Shown here: positions 25,363 through 34,054 of the stretch, piece by piece
Position numbering within the stretch: the first letter of the stretch is position 1
Layout: every line of letters starts with the position of its first letter
Assembly: GCA_963714205.1 (NCBI GenBank)
Contig: CAVQNQ010000005.1
Coordinates: 1 to 64,000 of the forward strand
Source: CAVQNQ01 sp963714205
Lineage (GTDB): Bacteria; Acidobacteriota; Terriglobia; Bryobacterales; Bryobacteraceae
Direction of reading: 5' to 3'
DNA: 64,000 nucleotides
Notes under the pieces: model-generated
Database searches by the model: none
What the model was told of the DNA's origin: nothing
What the model saw: only the letters and a program-made list of their open reading frames with translations
Position numbers and translations under genes: made by a program

Positions 25363-26499
25363 TCACCCTCGGAAAATATCGAACGGCTCTATCCGCAAAA
25401 CCTTTCGGATGCCGAAATAGCTCGAAACGGCGGCTATGATCACACTCATCACCAAGGCAAGGGCGAGATTCCAATAGGTAATCATCGCCGCATAGTCCGG
25501 GAGCCTTATCCTTGCGAGCCTAATCAAAATGGCGCACATGCCGATTCCCAAACCGTAGCCCGTGAGAGCCGTGAAGCTTGTCTGAAACAAAATCATGAAG
25601 ATCAATTCGCGGCTTTTTGCGCCGATGGCCTTCAGCGCGCCGAACTTATCGAGGTTCTCCAAAACGAACGTGTAAAAGGTCTGGCCCGAAATAGAGAGGC
25701 CCACGATAAAGCTCATCACGGTCATGATCAGGAGGTTGGTCCCCATGCCGGTCTGGTAAATGTAAAAGTTGGTAATTCGATCGATGAACTCATCCTTCGT
25801 CAATGCCAAATAGCCAAGGGCGCGTGCCTGTTGCTTGATGCGGGCTGCATCGGCGGGGGTCTTCGGCTCGACGAGAACATAGGAGATCGTGAATCGCGGA
25901 TTCGGAAGGTATTGCAGAGCTCGTTCGTATGTCGTGTACAGCGTTGGAACTCCGAAGAGACCGCTGCTGGCGACCTTAGCGATGCCCACAATGGTTCCCC
26001 GGTGATCATTCACCTGGAATACCGTTCCCACGTGAGGATTGCCCAGTTTACGGAATTCGGGGTCCTCGACCACAATGAAAGCATTCTCGCCATAGATGTC
26101 TTCGATCTTTCCCTGGATGAGTTCCGGGCGGCCGAACAGGCTTGTATCGTCCAGGCCGATTACCGTCACAGACTGGTAGGCGCCGTCAGCCAGCTTAACG
26201 AGAGCTCCGCCGGTGTATACGGGGACCGCGTAGCTCACGCCTTGCATGCTCCGGACCGCGTCCAGCACGTAATCCGGCATGCCGATCGTATTTGCGACCG
26301 TTTGGACGGCCGGATCCATGACCCAGATGGACGCATTGAGGTTCAGTACTGTCGCCGATGCTCGTTTCATTGTTCCGGCGAACATTGCAGTCATCTGAAT
26401 TATCAAAAAAACGGCGAAGGTGATACCCACGAGCAACGCGGTAAACTTCGCTTTGTCGTTCACCAGCAGCTTGTAGGCGAGTTTGAGGATTCCTGTCAT
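25363..26499 (-). CDS. ABC transporter permease (DevC/FtsX family)
   Basis: A 378-residue membrane protein. One N-terminal membrane helix (FTALLVGITFAVFLIIQMTA) is followed by a large periplasmic domain (about 45-255) and three C-terminal helices: LIMTVMSFIVGLSISGQTFY, ELIFMILFQTSFTALTGYG and a final pair near 340-370. This is the MacB/FtsX/DevC topology. The motif ALKAIGAKSRELI before the third helix is the coupling segment of this family. It is 5 nt downstream of the AI-2E-type permease gene and next to its ATPase gene. Confidence 0.92.
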   Translation of the reverse strand: MTGILKLAYKLLVNDKAKFTALLVGITFAVFLIIQMTAMFAGTMKRASATVLNLNASIWVMDPAVQTVANTIGMPDYVLDAVRSMQGVSYAVPVYTGGALVKLADGAYQSVTVIGLDDTSLFGRPELIQGKIEDIYGENAFIVVEDPEFRKLGNPHVGTVFQVNDHRGTIVGIAKVASSGLFGVPTLYTTYERALQYLPNPRFTISYVLVEPKTPADAARIKQQARALGYLALTKDEFIDRITNFYIYQTGMGTNLLIMTVMSFIVGLSISGQTFYTFVLENLDKFGALKAIGAKSRELIFMILFQTSFTALTGYGLGIGMCAILIRLARIRLPDYAAMITYWNLALALVMSVIIAAVSSYFGIRKVLRIEPFDIFRG

Positions 26500-26504
26500 A
26501 GAGG

Positions 26505-27539
26505 TTAATCCGCTGGACGCAATTGACTACGAAATTCTTGCAAGAGTGCTGCCAGAACGGAGACTATGACAGGTCCCAACAGAATGCCCAGCGGGCCAAA
26601 CGCACTGGCGCCTCCCAACACAGAGAGCGCAATGAGCAGGGGCGGCTGGCGGAGCCGTGTGCCCACCATTCGGGGAAGCAGTAACAGCGTTATTACCTCT
26701 TGCCCTGCTAAGCAGACTAAAGCGACCAGCGCCGCCTTAACATAGGTTCCGTGAGTCGCCAATATGACCGCAAGGGGCAGCCAGACGGCCGCGGCGCCTA
26801 CGAGGGGAATCATCGATGCGAGTCCAGCGAAGGCGCCCCACATGGCGGGCGACCCTATGCCGGCAATTCGGAAGATGATTCCGAATAAGATGGCCTGTAT
26901 CGCGCCTCCAGCGAGGATCCCGTCCACATTCGCTACGATCGTGTCTCGAATCGTGGTGAGAATTCTGTTGGTCACAGAGGCGTCAAGTGGAAGGATTGCC
27001 GTCAACTGCGCCAGCCAGCCCTGGCCGTAAACCAGCAGCACATAGAGAAACAGCACTGTCAATGCGGCAGTGAAAAGACCTCCGGCAACCTGGTTGAGGT
27101 CCGTCATTGCTTGTTGAATGGCTTGCCGATTGATCGAGGCGCCCGCTGTCAGCCGCTCTCCTGCGCGCAAGATGGGGCCAAAGGCGCCGGATTTGATTTC
27201 ATGGTTCATCGCCACGCCCGCGAGCAGAATGAGCGTCACGATCGGTCCCACGGTTACCAAAGTCGTGATCAAGGCTGCTACCGAAGAGCGCTTGACGAGG
27301 CGACTGGCTCGCTTGTGCAATGGATCAAGGACAATGGCCAGGATTGCAGCTAGCACCAATGCGGTCAGAAATGGTCGCGCCATCCGATACGCGGCGGGCA
27401 GCAAGGCCGCTATGGCGATCCCGAGGATCAGCAGGCCAATCCTGCGGCTATCCATCCAACTCGCCGGATCGAACGGGTTCCGACCCAGAGGCGGTATCGG
27501 TGCCGAAGGAGTCATCGAATCTCGAACCTCATTTAGCAA
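26505..27539 (-). CDS. AI-2E family transporter (PerM-like)
   Basis: A 344-residue polytopic membrane protein with about seven or eight hydrophobic helices. These include paired helices near the N-terminus (IGLLILGIAIAALLPAAY, FLTALVLAAILAIVLDPL) and the family-typical C-terminal region with GLASMIPLVGAAAVWLPLA and PPLLIALSVLGGASAFGPLGILLGPV. Members include TqsA-like and PerM-like exporters, and some are Na+/H+ antiporters. The substrate is unknown. It is the first gene of a six-gene operon with the DevBCA-type exporter, the outer-membrane channel and a Usp. Confidence 0.9.
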   Translation of the reverse strand: MLNEVRDSMTPSAPIPPLGRNPFDPASWMDSRRIGLLILGIAIAALLPAAYRMARPFLTALVLAAILAIVLDPLHKRASRLVKRSSVAALITTLVTVGPIVTLILLAGVAMNHEIKSGAFGPILRAGERLTAGASINRQAIQQAMTDLNQVAGGLFTAALTVLFLYVLLVYGQGWLAQLTAILPLDASVTNRILTTIRDTIVANVDGILAGGAIQAILFGIIFRIAGIGSPAMWGAFAGLASMIPLVGAAAVWLPLAVILATHGTYVKAALVALVCLAGQEVITLLLLPRMVGTRLRQPPLLIALSVLGGASAFGPLGILLGPVIVSVLAALLQEFRSQLRPAD

Positions 27540-27629
27540 TTAGGCCAAGCCGAGAGCGGCCGCCAGGCCCGGGGCCCGGTCCAGCCGCTCCCACCGGTCA
27601 ATCGAGTGATCAGGCCCGGGCGCGGAGCG

Positions 27630-28394
27630 CTAACCCCCGGCCGCCTTTTCCGCATAATCGCGGCGGACCTCGGCGATGCGAGCCTCCTGGCGCCGCCGGA
27701 TCTCCCCCTGTGACTGATCGGCCTTGGCTTTCAGGGTCTGGATCCTCGCTTCGCGCTCCTGCTGCCGCAATTGCATCTTGACGCGCTTGCGGTCAATGGC
27801 GTTTTCCAGTTTCATGCGCAGGCCGTCGATCTTAGCGTCAATTTTCGCCAGCCGGTCCGCCCTGGCCTGCGCTCGCTCGGCCTTCAGTTGCTCCATCTCG
27901 GCGCGATGGGCGGCCGCATCGCGGTCGTCCTGCGTGTCCTTCACCAAAGTTCGGGGCCGACGGAACACCACGCCTCCAATTTGTTCTAGGTGCGTGTCTA
28001 AAGGCGTATTCCACTCCTCGGAGATATCGGCGACCAAGGCGAACTTACCGGGCGTCAGCGCCGTTGTTACGTCGTCGATGAACTCGTCAGTTACGCCCGC
28101 GTGTTCCATATCGCCGATGGAGCCGATCAGGGCGCCCGCGGTGGCGCCAATGACCGCGCCGACCGGCCCGCCGAGAAGCCCCACGAGGGCGCCCACCACG
28201 GTGCCGCCACCAATCCACGGGAAGGCCAGCTTATCAGGATTGTCGATGAGCCGCAGGCCCCCGCTGGGTTCTTTGGCGATAATCTGCGCCTCGTAAACCG
28301 AGATTTCACCCTCGCGGTCCAACTGCCGGAGGACTTCGAAGCCCTCAAAGGCTTTGGCCTGATCATCGAAGACGACCACGATTAGTTTTTCCAT
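27630..28394 (-). CDS. DUF1269 membrane-associated protein with coiled-coil tail
   Basis: A 254-residue protein from the ATG at 28394. It begins MEKLIVVVFDDQAKAFEGFE, the DUF1269 start. A glycine-rich hydrophobic hairpin (about 55-95, with VGALVGLLGGPVGAVIGATA) could insert into a membrane. After about residue 150 the chain becomes a long charged coiled coil to the end. It is 5 nt downstream of a coiled-coil protein gene, so they form an operon. A paralogue with the same architecture lies at 57915-58727. The function of DUF1269 is unknown. It is often linked to stress. Confidence 0.85.
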   Translation of the reverse strand: MEKLIVVVFDDQAKAFEGFEVLRQLDREGEISVYEAQIIAKEPSGGLRLIDNPDKLAFPWIGGGTVVGALVGLLGGPVGAVIGATAGALIGSIGDMEHAGVTDEFIDDVTTALTPGKFALVADISEEWNTPLDTHLEQIGGVVFRRPRTLVKDTQDDRDAAAHRAEMEQLKAERAQARADRLAKIDAKIDGLRMKLENAIDRKRVKMQLRQQEREARIQTLKAKADQSQGEIRRRQEARIAEVRRDYAEKAAGG

Positions 28395-28399
28395 GGGGC

Positions 28400-29068
28400 T
28401 TACTCCGTCTTGGAAGCAGAAGTAACGTCCGCGCGAGCGCGCTGGAGCGCGGTCTTCACTTCGTCGATAGCAACTCGCACTCCGCGCTGCAACTCGTTGA
28501 AGGCGGCTTCGTTCGCCATCTTCAGGGCATGCACCTGCTTCTGGGCGGCATCCTGTTTGGCGTGCAAGTCCGCCAGCTTCGCATGAACGGCGGCCGTCGC
28601 GGCTGTTTTCTTCTCCGCGGCCGCACCAAAGGTGGTGTTGATGCGCGCTTTCCATTCGGCGAGTTCTGCCTCCAGACTCGCAGTCAGGGCGTGCCGCGCA
28701 GAGTCGTATTCTTCGCGGAAGACTTTGGCCTTCGCCTCCGCCGCAGCCTTTCCGTCGGCAGTCGCCTGCTTCAGCTCCGCATTGATGGACTGCATGCTGG
28801 CGTGGAGTTCCTTGAGGAACTCTTCGATCTCGGCCTGCTGTCCTTTGCGCGCGGCATCGAGGTTCTTCGTCAGTTCGGTGACACGAGCCATGGTTTTAGC
28901 TTTGGCTTCGTCGTTCTGTGTTTTCAATTCGGCGCGGAGCTTGTTGGCCTCCGCGGTGATGGCGTCGATTTCTTTTTGCACTTTCGCCATCGAACTGTGA
29001 AAGGCCTTTTTGCGGGCCTCAAAATCAGCGGACGCTTTATCCTTCGATTGCTTGGTTTCGGGAATCAT
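28400..29068 (-). CDS. Coiled-coil protein of unknown function
   Basis: A 222-residue protein from the ATG at 29068, with AAGGAG six bases upstream. Almost the whole chain is alpha-helical and rich in Ala, Glu and Lys, with heptad-like spacing (KVQKEIDAITAEANKLRAEL, VTELTKNLDAARKGQQAEIE). No signal peptide or membrane segment. It resembles LEA-like or apolipoprotein-like stress proteins, but no family is certain. It precedes the DUF1269 gene by 5 nt, and that protein ends in a similar coiled coil, so the two may assemble together. A 30-bp dispersed repeat lies about 125 bp upstream. Confidence 0.75.
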   Translation of the reverse strand: MIPETKQSKDKASADFEARKKAFHSSMAKVQKEIDAITAEANKLRAELKTQNDEAKAKTMARVTELTKNLDAARKGQQAEIEEFLKELHASMQSINAELKQATADGKAAAEAKAKVFREEYDSARHALTASLEAELAEWKARINTTFGAAAEKKTAATAAVHAKLADLHAKQDAAQKQVHALKMANEAAFNELQRGVRVAIDEVKTALQRARADVTSASKTE

Positions 29069-29191
29069 GAGATGCTCCTTCGCACTCTTGTGAAGCAAGC
29101 CGCAAGCCAAACACTGCCGCCTGTCCCAAGTCTGCGTGTTTCAAGCTGCAATGGCGCCGGGCATTAGCTGGCCGGCAGAATGCGAATCCGC

Positions 29192-29221
29192 TTCTGGGCT
29201 CGGTGTCCAACACTTGGTCAC
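29192..29221 (+). repeat. 30-bp dispersed element, copy A
   Basis: It starts TTCTGGGCTCGGTGTCCAAC. Closely similar 30-mers occur at 34008-34037 and 46679-46708. It contains the small inverted repeat GTGT-CCA-ACAC. It lies in the intergenic region upstream of the minus-strand coiled-coil gene (start 29068). The rest of 29069-29324 shows no gene. Confidence 0.65.
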
Positions 29222-29324
29222 GTCGTTGCGCGCAAACGCGGGCATTTACAGTTTGAAGCGTTCGGTTATTAGCGGAGGCTCCAGGAGGCGGGGCTGACGA
29301 GCGCTCCGAATCTGAACGCGCAGA

Positions 29325-31352
29325 CTAACTGCGCCCACGTCCCCGGGAAGGTGCGCTGCGCGGAAAAGGCATAGTGCGGGGTATGCCGGGCGCCTGACCC
29401 CGATTTTCGAATTCCCTCTGGCGGGATTGGCCGAGTGACCGCGATTGGCGCTGCTGCTCGAGTTCGGGATTTGAAGGTGTTTTCTGCCACTGCCCGGCGC
29501 TGTTCCGCTGATACCAGCCGTCCGAACGATGCTCGTAAAGCTTGCCGTCCCTGCCGGCGTACAAATCCGGAACGGCGCCGCGGCCCTGCGGCAAGGCCCT
29601 CCCACGCTGCTCAAAGGTCCGCGCGACGACGGCATTCCCTCCCCAATGACTGTAAGCGTTCACATTGCCGCGAATCCATGGCCGGTTGGGGGTGCCCCAG
29701 TGAAGGTTCCAATGCTCCGAGAAGATGCGGTGCGTGAAGGGCGTGCTGTGATACCACCAGTAATAGCCGACCGGATGCCAGAACCATCCGCCGCCCCAGT
29801 AACTGAATTCAAATCCGAGTCCCCAGGTCCAAGGCCAGCCGCACCAGAAGTCTCCGCAGAGGATTCCTGGATACCACCATCCCGTGCCAAAAACCACCAC
29901 GCCGTCCGCGACAAATGCTCCCATGTAACCGGGCGTGTAGCCCATATAGACAAACTCCGGAGTAGCCTGGTAGACGCGCACATAGCGCACATGGTAAAGA
30001 GGGCAATCCGGGGGAATCGTATAGATCACCGAGGGAATCATGTCGGCGACGGTCCAAGGACCCAACGGCGAATCCGCTGTGAACCAGATGCCGTGTTGAA
30101 CGGCATAGTAGCGTCCTTCAGCGTGAATCACTTCGGAAGAGGTGTTGACGGCATACTCCATACTGGTGCCTGCAATGGGCCGGAACTGCGGGTCGCCACC
30201 ATAGTGAACTTCCAGTTTCGCTTCACTTCGCCGGACGGTGGCTGTCTGCGGAATCTGATTCTCGATCACAGCCTCCCGCGCCTGCTCAGTGCCAGGAATC
30301 GAAGACAGTACATGCCCCTTCGGGCTTTCCGCGGAAATCCGTGTGAAATCCCGCGGCAGCTGCGCTCCGGGCACCCAATCCCACGGTCCTGCGAGCGACT
30401 TTGCACGGAACCAGCGGCCCGCCAGCAAAGTGTAATATTGCTGGCCCTTCGTGTCCATGAAGATGTCGTTGTCTGAATTCGTGACGTACAGCAAATCGGT
30501 CTTGGGAATGGGAGCGTATGCCGGCTCGCCGCGCGTGACCAGCAGTTCGGCGGGAACCGTGCTGACGTAAACCGCCGGAGGATTTTCCGCCGGCGCCGCC
30601 GCCGGCTGAGCGCCGGGTTCTTGCTCCTCATCCTTGGTGAGTTGTTGCTTGATCCCGTCTAGATCCTGCGGCGGATTTGACGCCGCAGTCCACGGCCCAT
30701 TCAGAGAGGATGCCGTCATCCACCATCGGCCGCCGTCCAAATAGAACGTTCCGGCCGAGGAATCGAACAGCAGCAACGCGGGGGTATTCGCAACGCGTGT
30801 ATAGCGGGTGCCCTCAACCGGGCGGTAAACCGGCTCGCCGTCGATCAAGATCAACGCGGCGGGCGCGTTGCCGAAGACGATCTTAGGGGGATCGTTCTTT
30901 AACTGGATCGACTCGGCTTTCGTCTCCGCCTCTGCGATTGCGAGGTCCGCCAGCAGGCGGTCCAGGGAAACAGTTCGCGGCCAAGCGGGAACGCTTTCCC
31001 TCACGGCCTTGAGCAGGGTCGGTTGCAATGAACTCGCGGTGGGAAAGTGCGCGTCCTTGATGGTGATGTCCTCGAAAGCCACCATTCTGGTCTCCCTATC
31101 GATCTCTGTCCTGGCGTGGATCGAAACGGTGCCAAAAATCGCCGCCGGATCTTCCTTCCGCGTGACGATCACCGCGGAGCGAGCCTCGATGCGGTTGTCC
31201 TTCCAATTATCCACCTGAGGCTGATAGATCACGAGATGAACACTGTCGGTATCGATCTCCCGTGGCCAGTCTCCGTTGCCGCCCGGGGGCGTTTGAGCGA
31301 ACAGCAGCGGAAGGGAAACGTATGCGAGCGTCAGCAGATTTGGGAAGCGCAT
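29325..31352 (-). CDS. Large secreted Trp/Gly-rich repeat protein
   Basis: A 675-residue protein from the ATG at 31352. It has a signal peptide (LLTLAYVSLPLLFAQ) and no later membrane anchor. Three repeat units share a motif of the form G-x-W-F/W-x-A-x-S-L-x-G-P-W (GRWWMTASSLNGPW, GRWFRAKSLAGPW, GIWFTADSPLGPW), spaced by about 110-125 residues. Between about 495 and 565 is a strongly aromatic Gly/Trp/Tyr region (GTGWWYPGILCGDFWCGWPW). The tail is Gln/Arg-rich and basic. Similar acidobacterial proteins are annotated as carbohydrate-binding family V/XII, which I cannot confirm. It is probably surface-exposed. Confidence 0.8.
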   Translation of the reverse strand: MRFPNLLTLAYVSLPLLFAQTPPGGNGDWPREIDTDSVHLVIYQPQVDNWKDNRIEARSAVIVTRKEDPAAIFGTVSIHARTEIDRETRMVAFEDITIKDAHFPTASSLQPTLLKAVRESVPAWPRTVSLDRLLADLAIAEAETKAESIQLKNDPPKIVFGNAPAALILIDGEPVYRPVEGTRYTRVANTPALLLFDSSAGTFYLDGGRWWMTASSLNGPWTAASNPPQDLDGIKQQLTKDEEQEPGAQPAAAPAENPPAVYVSTVPAELLVTRGEPAYAPIPKTDLLYVTNSDNDIFMDTKGQQYYTLLAGRWFRAKSLAGPWDWVPGAQLPRDFTRISAESPKGHVLSSIPGTEQAREAVIENQIPQTATVRRSEAKLEVHYGGDPQFRPIAGTSMEYAVNTSSEVIHAEGRYYAVQHGIWFTADSPLGPWTVADMIPSVIYTIPPDCPLYHVRYVRVYQATPEFVYMGYTPGYMGAFVADGVVVFGTGWWYPGILCGDFWCGWPWTWGLGFEFSYWGGGWFWHPVGYYWWYHSTPFTHRIFSEHWNLHWGTPNRPWIRGNVNAYSHWGGNAVVARTFEQRGRALPQGRGAVPDLYAGRDGKLYEHRSDGWYQRNSAGQWQKTPSNPELEQQRQSRSLGQSRQREFENRGQAPGIPRTMPFPRSAPSRGRGRS

Positions 31353-31435
31353 CAGCAAACCTCTTTCACCTCGTCCGGAGCACTTTCTCTGCCACGCAAC
31401 TCGCGCAATTCCGAACCGGCGTTTACGCCGAGCGC

Positions 31436-32266
31436 TCAACGACGGGTTTCTGGTCCCGGTCGCTCGCTCATGTCGCGAAAGGGCATCCGGAGCTTTCGGG
31501 CTATCTCAGGCCAAAACTCACGGAGCACGTCGAAACCCACGTCTTGGGTGATGGAAAGGCCGACCTGCCTCATGACCGGGGTGAAGCCAAGTTCGTCACC
31601 GGGGTGGTAAACGCCGTTGAGAGCAACGGCGCTGACCGTTCCCAGCCACTCCGAGAAATTGAACATGTACTTGCCGCTATCGCGATAAGCGATGAAGGCA
31701 TGCGCCGCCGCATGAAACAGGCGTTTCTTGTTGCTGCCGTGACCCAGGCGATAGTAACGAGGATCCTCCGAGAATGCTGTCGGGTAAGCGAAATCCTTGA
31801 AGAATCTCCAGGTCGTTTGTCCGGCGAAGTCAACGCCGAACCGTTTTCCATATCCTGCGGCGCCCTGTCCGAAGGTGGGATCGCGGTTGGCAGCCTGATC
31901 CAGACTTGCGTTGAAACCGGCAGAAAAAAATGAGACGGGATCGAAGGTATCATGGACTAGCAGGGCGAACTTGTCTTTCACTTGAAACGAGCAAAGCAAC
32001 GTGTCCGGTTTGTAATGTGGCTGGTGTGCCGATTTGCGTTCCAACTTCCGAGCGAGGAGTCCCGCGGCCTTCCGGAACGGCCCTCGATAATCCGCCCACC
32101 TCACAAGCGGCGGAGGCTCCAGGCATGGGGCGAAGCTGTTCCGCCTGGTTTCCTCCGGCACTGCGCCGGCAGATGCGGGCGGTTGCGCATTTATCGGGCC
32201 GCTTCCCGCCAGCGCCATCAGGATGCAGGTTTCTGCCCAACGCCGAAAGCGCGCCCGGACTTTCAT
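31436..32266 (-). CDS. Secreted protein of unknown function (acidobacterial type)
   Basis: A 276-residue protein from the ATG at 32266, with TGAGGA upstream. It has a signal peptide (ETCILMALAGSGPINAQ). The mature protein contains DPRYYRLGHGSNKKRLFHAA, then HAFIAYRDSGKYMFNFSEW and LGFTPVMRQVGLSITQDVGFDVLREFWPE, seen in uncharacterised acidobacterial proteins. There are two or three weakly hydrophobic stretches, so an outer-membrane or periplasmic place is likely. No catalytic motif. It lies 84 nt upstream of the Trp-rich protein gene on the same strand. Confidence 0.7.
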   Translation of the reverse strand: MKVRARFRRWAETCILMALAGSGPINAQPPASAGAVPEETRRNSFAPCLEPPPLVRWADYRGPFRKAAGLLARKLERKSAHQPHYKPDTLLCSFQVKDKFALLVHDTFDPVSFFSAGFNASLDQAANRDPTFGQGAAGYGKRFGVDFAGQTTWRFFKDFAYPTAFSEDPRYYRLGHGSNKKRLFHAAAHAFIAYRDSGKYMFNFSEWLGTVSAVALNGVYHPGDELGFTPVMRQVGLSITQDVGFDVLREFWPEIARKLRMPFRDMSERPGPETRR

Positions 32267-32302
32267 GGCGATCGTCCTCAACGTGCCATCGAGCAACGTT
32301 GA

Positions 32303-32968
32303 CTAAGTTCCCAATTCCGCGGAACCCTGGGACCTCTCAAAGAGCCGTGAGGTAACCGCCCCGAAAATGAAACCCCCCACGTGAGCCACGTAAGCTACGC
32401 CGCCTGTTTGTACATCCGCCACAGAGCCGACCCCACTGAAGAACTGAATGATGAACCAGAGGCCGATCAAAAGCGCCGCGGGAATAAACGTGATGCGGGC
32501 GAACCAGCCAAAGAACAGCACGGTCTTTATCTGATCATGGGGGTAGGTGATCAGAAAGGCGCCCATCACGCCCGCAATCGCCCCGCTGGCGCCCAAATTG
32601 GGAACGGTGGATCCGGGCATGGCGGCGATCTGCGCCAGCGAAGCCACCAGACCGCTAAGCAGGTAAAACGCGAGGTAGCCCAGACGCGGCATGGCATCCT
32701 CGACTTCCGGGCCAAACGCCCAAAGGAATACCATGTTTCCCGTAATGTGCATCCAGCCGCCATGCATGAACATCGCCGTCAAGATGGTGATCCAGTGCCG
32801 GCCGGCGACAATATCAGCGGGGACAAGCGCCCACTGTTTTACAAATTCATCGCCACCTATCAGCTCGGACAAGAAAACGAGCACGTTCACGACGATGATT
32901 GTGATTGTGACGATAGCGAAACGTGTGGGCCGTCGAGATGCATCCGACAATGGGATCATGCCACCCAT
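32303..32968 (-). CDS. Rhomboid-family intramembrane serine protease
   Basis: A 221-residue protein with six hydrophobic helices. The catalytic dyad is visible: Ser128 in GASGAIAG and His196 in VAHVGGFIFG. The conserved HGGWMHITGNMVFLW (69-83) forms the L1/TM2 region with His and Asn of the oxyanion site. Role: cleaves membrane proteins within or near the bilayer. Length matches minimal six-helix bacterial rhomboids. It is downstream of a ClpP-fold membrane protease gene on the same strand, so two membrane proteolysis genes are adjacent. Confidence 0.94.
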   Translation of the reverse strand: MGGMIPLSDASRRPTRFAIVTITIIVVNVLVFLSELIGGDEFVKQWALVPADIVAGRHWITILTAMFMHGGWMHITGNMVFLWAFGPEVEDAMPRLGYLAFYLLSGLVASLAQIAAMPGSTVPNLGASGAIAGVMGAFLITYPHDQIKTVLFFGWFARITFIPAALLIGLWFIIQFFSGVGSVADVQTGGVAYVAHVGGFIFGAVTSRLFERSQGSAELGT

Positions 32969-33037
32969 GCGGTCTTCCTCCGATTTTCCGGACAGACACC
33001 CTCGTCAACGAGATGCTGCCCCGGGCTTGCTCTTCGT

Positions 33038-33907
33038 TTAAAGCTCCGCACTGGATTCTCCCAGATCAACCCTTCGTTCGTCAACACGCCTGCCCGGCAG
33101 GTACTCGACGGTGGGGAAACGTCGCACCGGCTGGGGATAGAGCGCCATAAGGTCCAAAACCTCGGGCGGCATCTCGGAGCTCACGTGCAATCCCAGCTCT
33201 TTGGCGTACTCGAAGGTGATGGGAAAATCGTGTGTCCACCTGCCTTCGGAGAGCGTGGCCGCCAGCTTCTCCACGACCGGATCGGGATATTTGCCGCGAA
33301 GCAGCCCACGAACTGTTTCTTGGACTTGGGTAATCGCCTTCTTCGCCTGGTCCGCGAGGATCAAGGTTTCGTCATCGATCCTATCCTTCGATTTTTGCTC
33401 CACCGCCTTCAGCAACGACACAGCTGGGTATTGCCCCAGTTGAGGATCGACCGGCCCAAGCACGGCATGGTCGCTGACTATGATTTCATCGGCCGCCAGC
33501 GCGATCAACGTGCCGCCGGACATGGCGTAGTGCGGCACAAGGGCGGTGACTTTCCCCTTCCGCCGGTTTATGGCGGTTGCAATTTGTGTCGCCGCCAGTA
33601 CCAGCCCCCCTGGCGTATGCAGCACGATATCAATAGGAACATTCGGATCGGTCAGGCGAATGGCGCGAATGACTTCCTCCGAATCATTAACGTCAATGTA
33701 CCGCACCAGCGGGAAGCCGAGAAAACTCATGGTCTCTTGCCGATGCGCGAGTAGAATCACTCGCGAACCGCGCTTGCGTTCAATCTGAGCGATCAGTCTG
33801 CGCCGTGACGCCTCAAGCCAGCGCTGCTTCATCATGGGCTGCAGGGAGGTCAGCATGATAAAGATCCAAAATACATCCATTGGGCTGATATTCGTGGCTG
33901 CGGTCAT
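33038..33907 (-). CDS. SDH_sah-type serine protease (ClpP/SppA fold, membrane-anchored)
   Basis: A 289-residue protein. One N-terminal membrane helix (VFWIFIMLTSLQP) is followed by a ClpP-like fold: VPIDIVLHTPGGLVLAATQIA (oxyanion GG at about 100-101) and PHYAMSGGTLIALAADEI, with the nucleophile Ser130. HAVLGPVDPQLG carries the residues that usually supply the base. This matches the serine dehydrogenase proteinase family, which is misnamed and consists of membrane-bound ClpP-class peptidases. A 30-bp repeat lies 100 bp upstream. It probably degrades envelope proteins together with the rhomboid. Confidence 0.9.
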   Translation of the reverse strand: MTAATNISPMDVFWIFIMLTSLQPMMKQRWLEASRRRLIAQIERKRGSRVILLAHRQETMSFLGFPLVRYIDVNDSEEVIRAIRLTDPNVPIDIVLHTPGGLVLAATQIATAINRRKGKVTALVPHYAMSGGTLIALAADEIIVSDHAVLGPVDPQLGQYPAVSLLKAVEQKSKDRIDDETLILADQAKKAITQVQETVRGLLRGKYPDPVVEKLAATLSEGRWTHDFPITFEYAKELGLHVSSEMPPEVLDLMALYPQPVRRFPTVEYLPGRRVDERRVDLGESSAEL

Positions 33908-34007
33908 CTTCGCCTCCGTAAGAGCTTCAGTGGGGCAACTTGCAGGCCACGCTTATGACGGCGTATTTTCAGTCGATCGAAGTGGCGTTGCCCTCGCACG
34001 AACCCAT

Positions 34008-34037
34008 TTCTGGACTGGGTGTCCAACACTTCGGCAC
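34008..34037 (+). repeat. 30-bp dispersed element, copy B
   Basis: Starts TTCTGGACTGGGTGTCCAAC. It shares 25 of 30 positions with copy A (29192-29221), including the exact GGTGTCCAACACTT block. It lies in the short gap between the ClpP-fold protease gene and the LysE gene, and so upstream of the former and at the end of the latter. Confidence 0.65.
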
Positions 34038-34054
34038 TTCACGTACCGCCGCGC

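Noticed and set aside
25273..26508. Plus-strand ORF of 411 codons
   Set aside because: Antisense to the well-supported ABC permease, with no start signal or domain.
29192..29221. Sigma-54 promoter in the 30-bp element
   Set aside because: The GG to GC spacing is three bases too short for a -24/-12 promoter.
32381..33754. Plus-strand ORF of 457 codons
   Set aside because: It runs through the rhomboid and ClpP-fold genes in antisense, with low-complexity His/Arg/Gln content.
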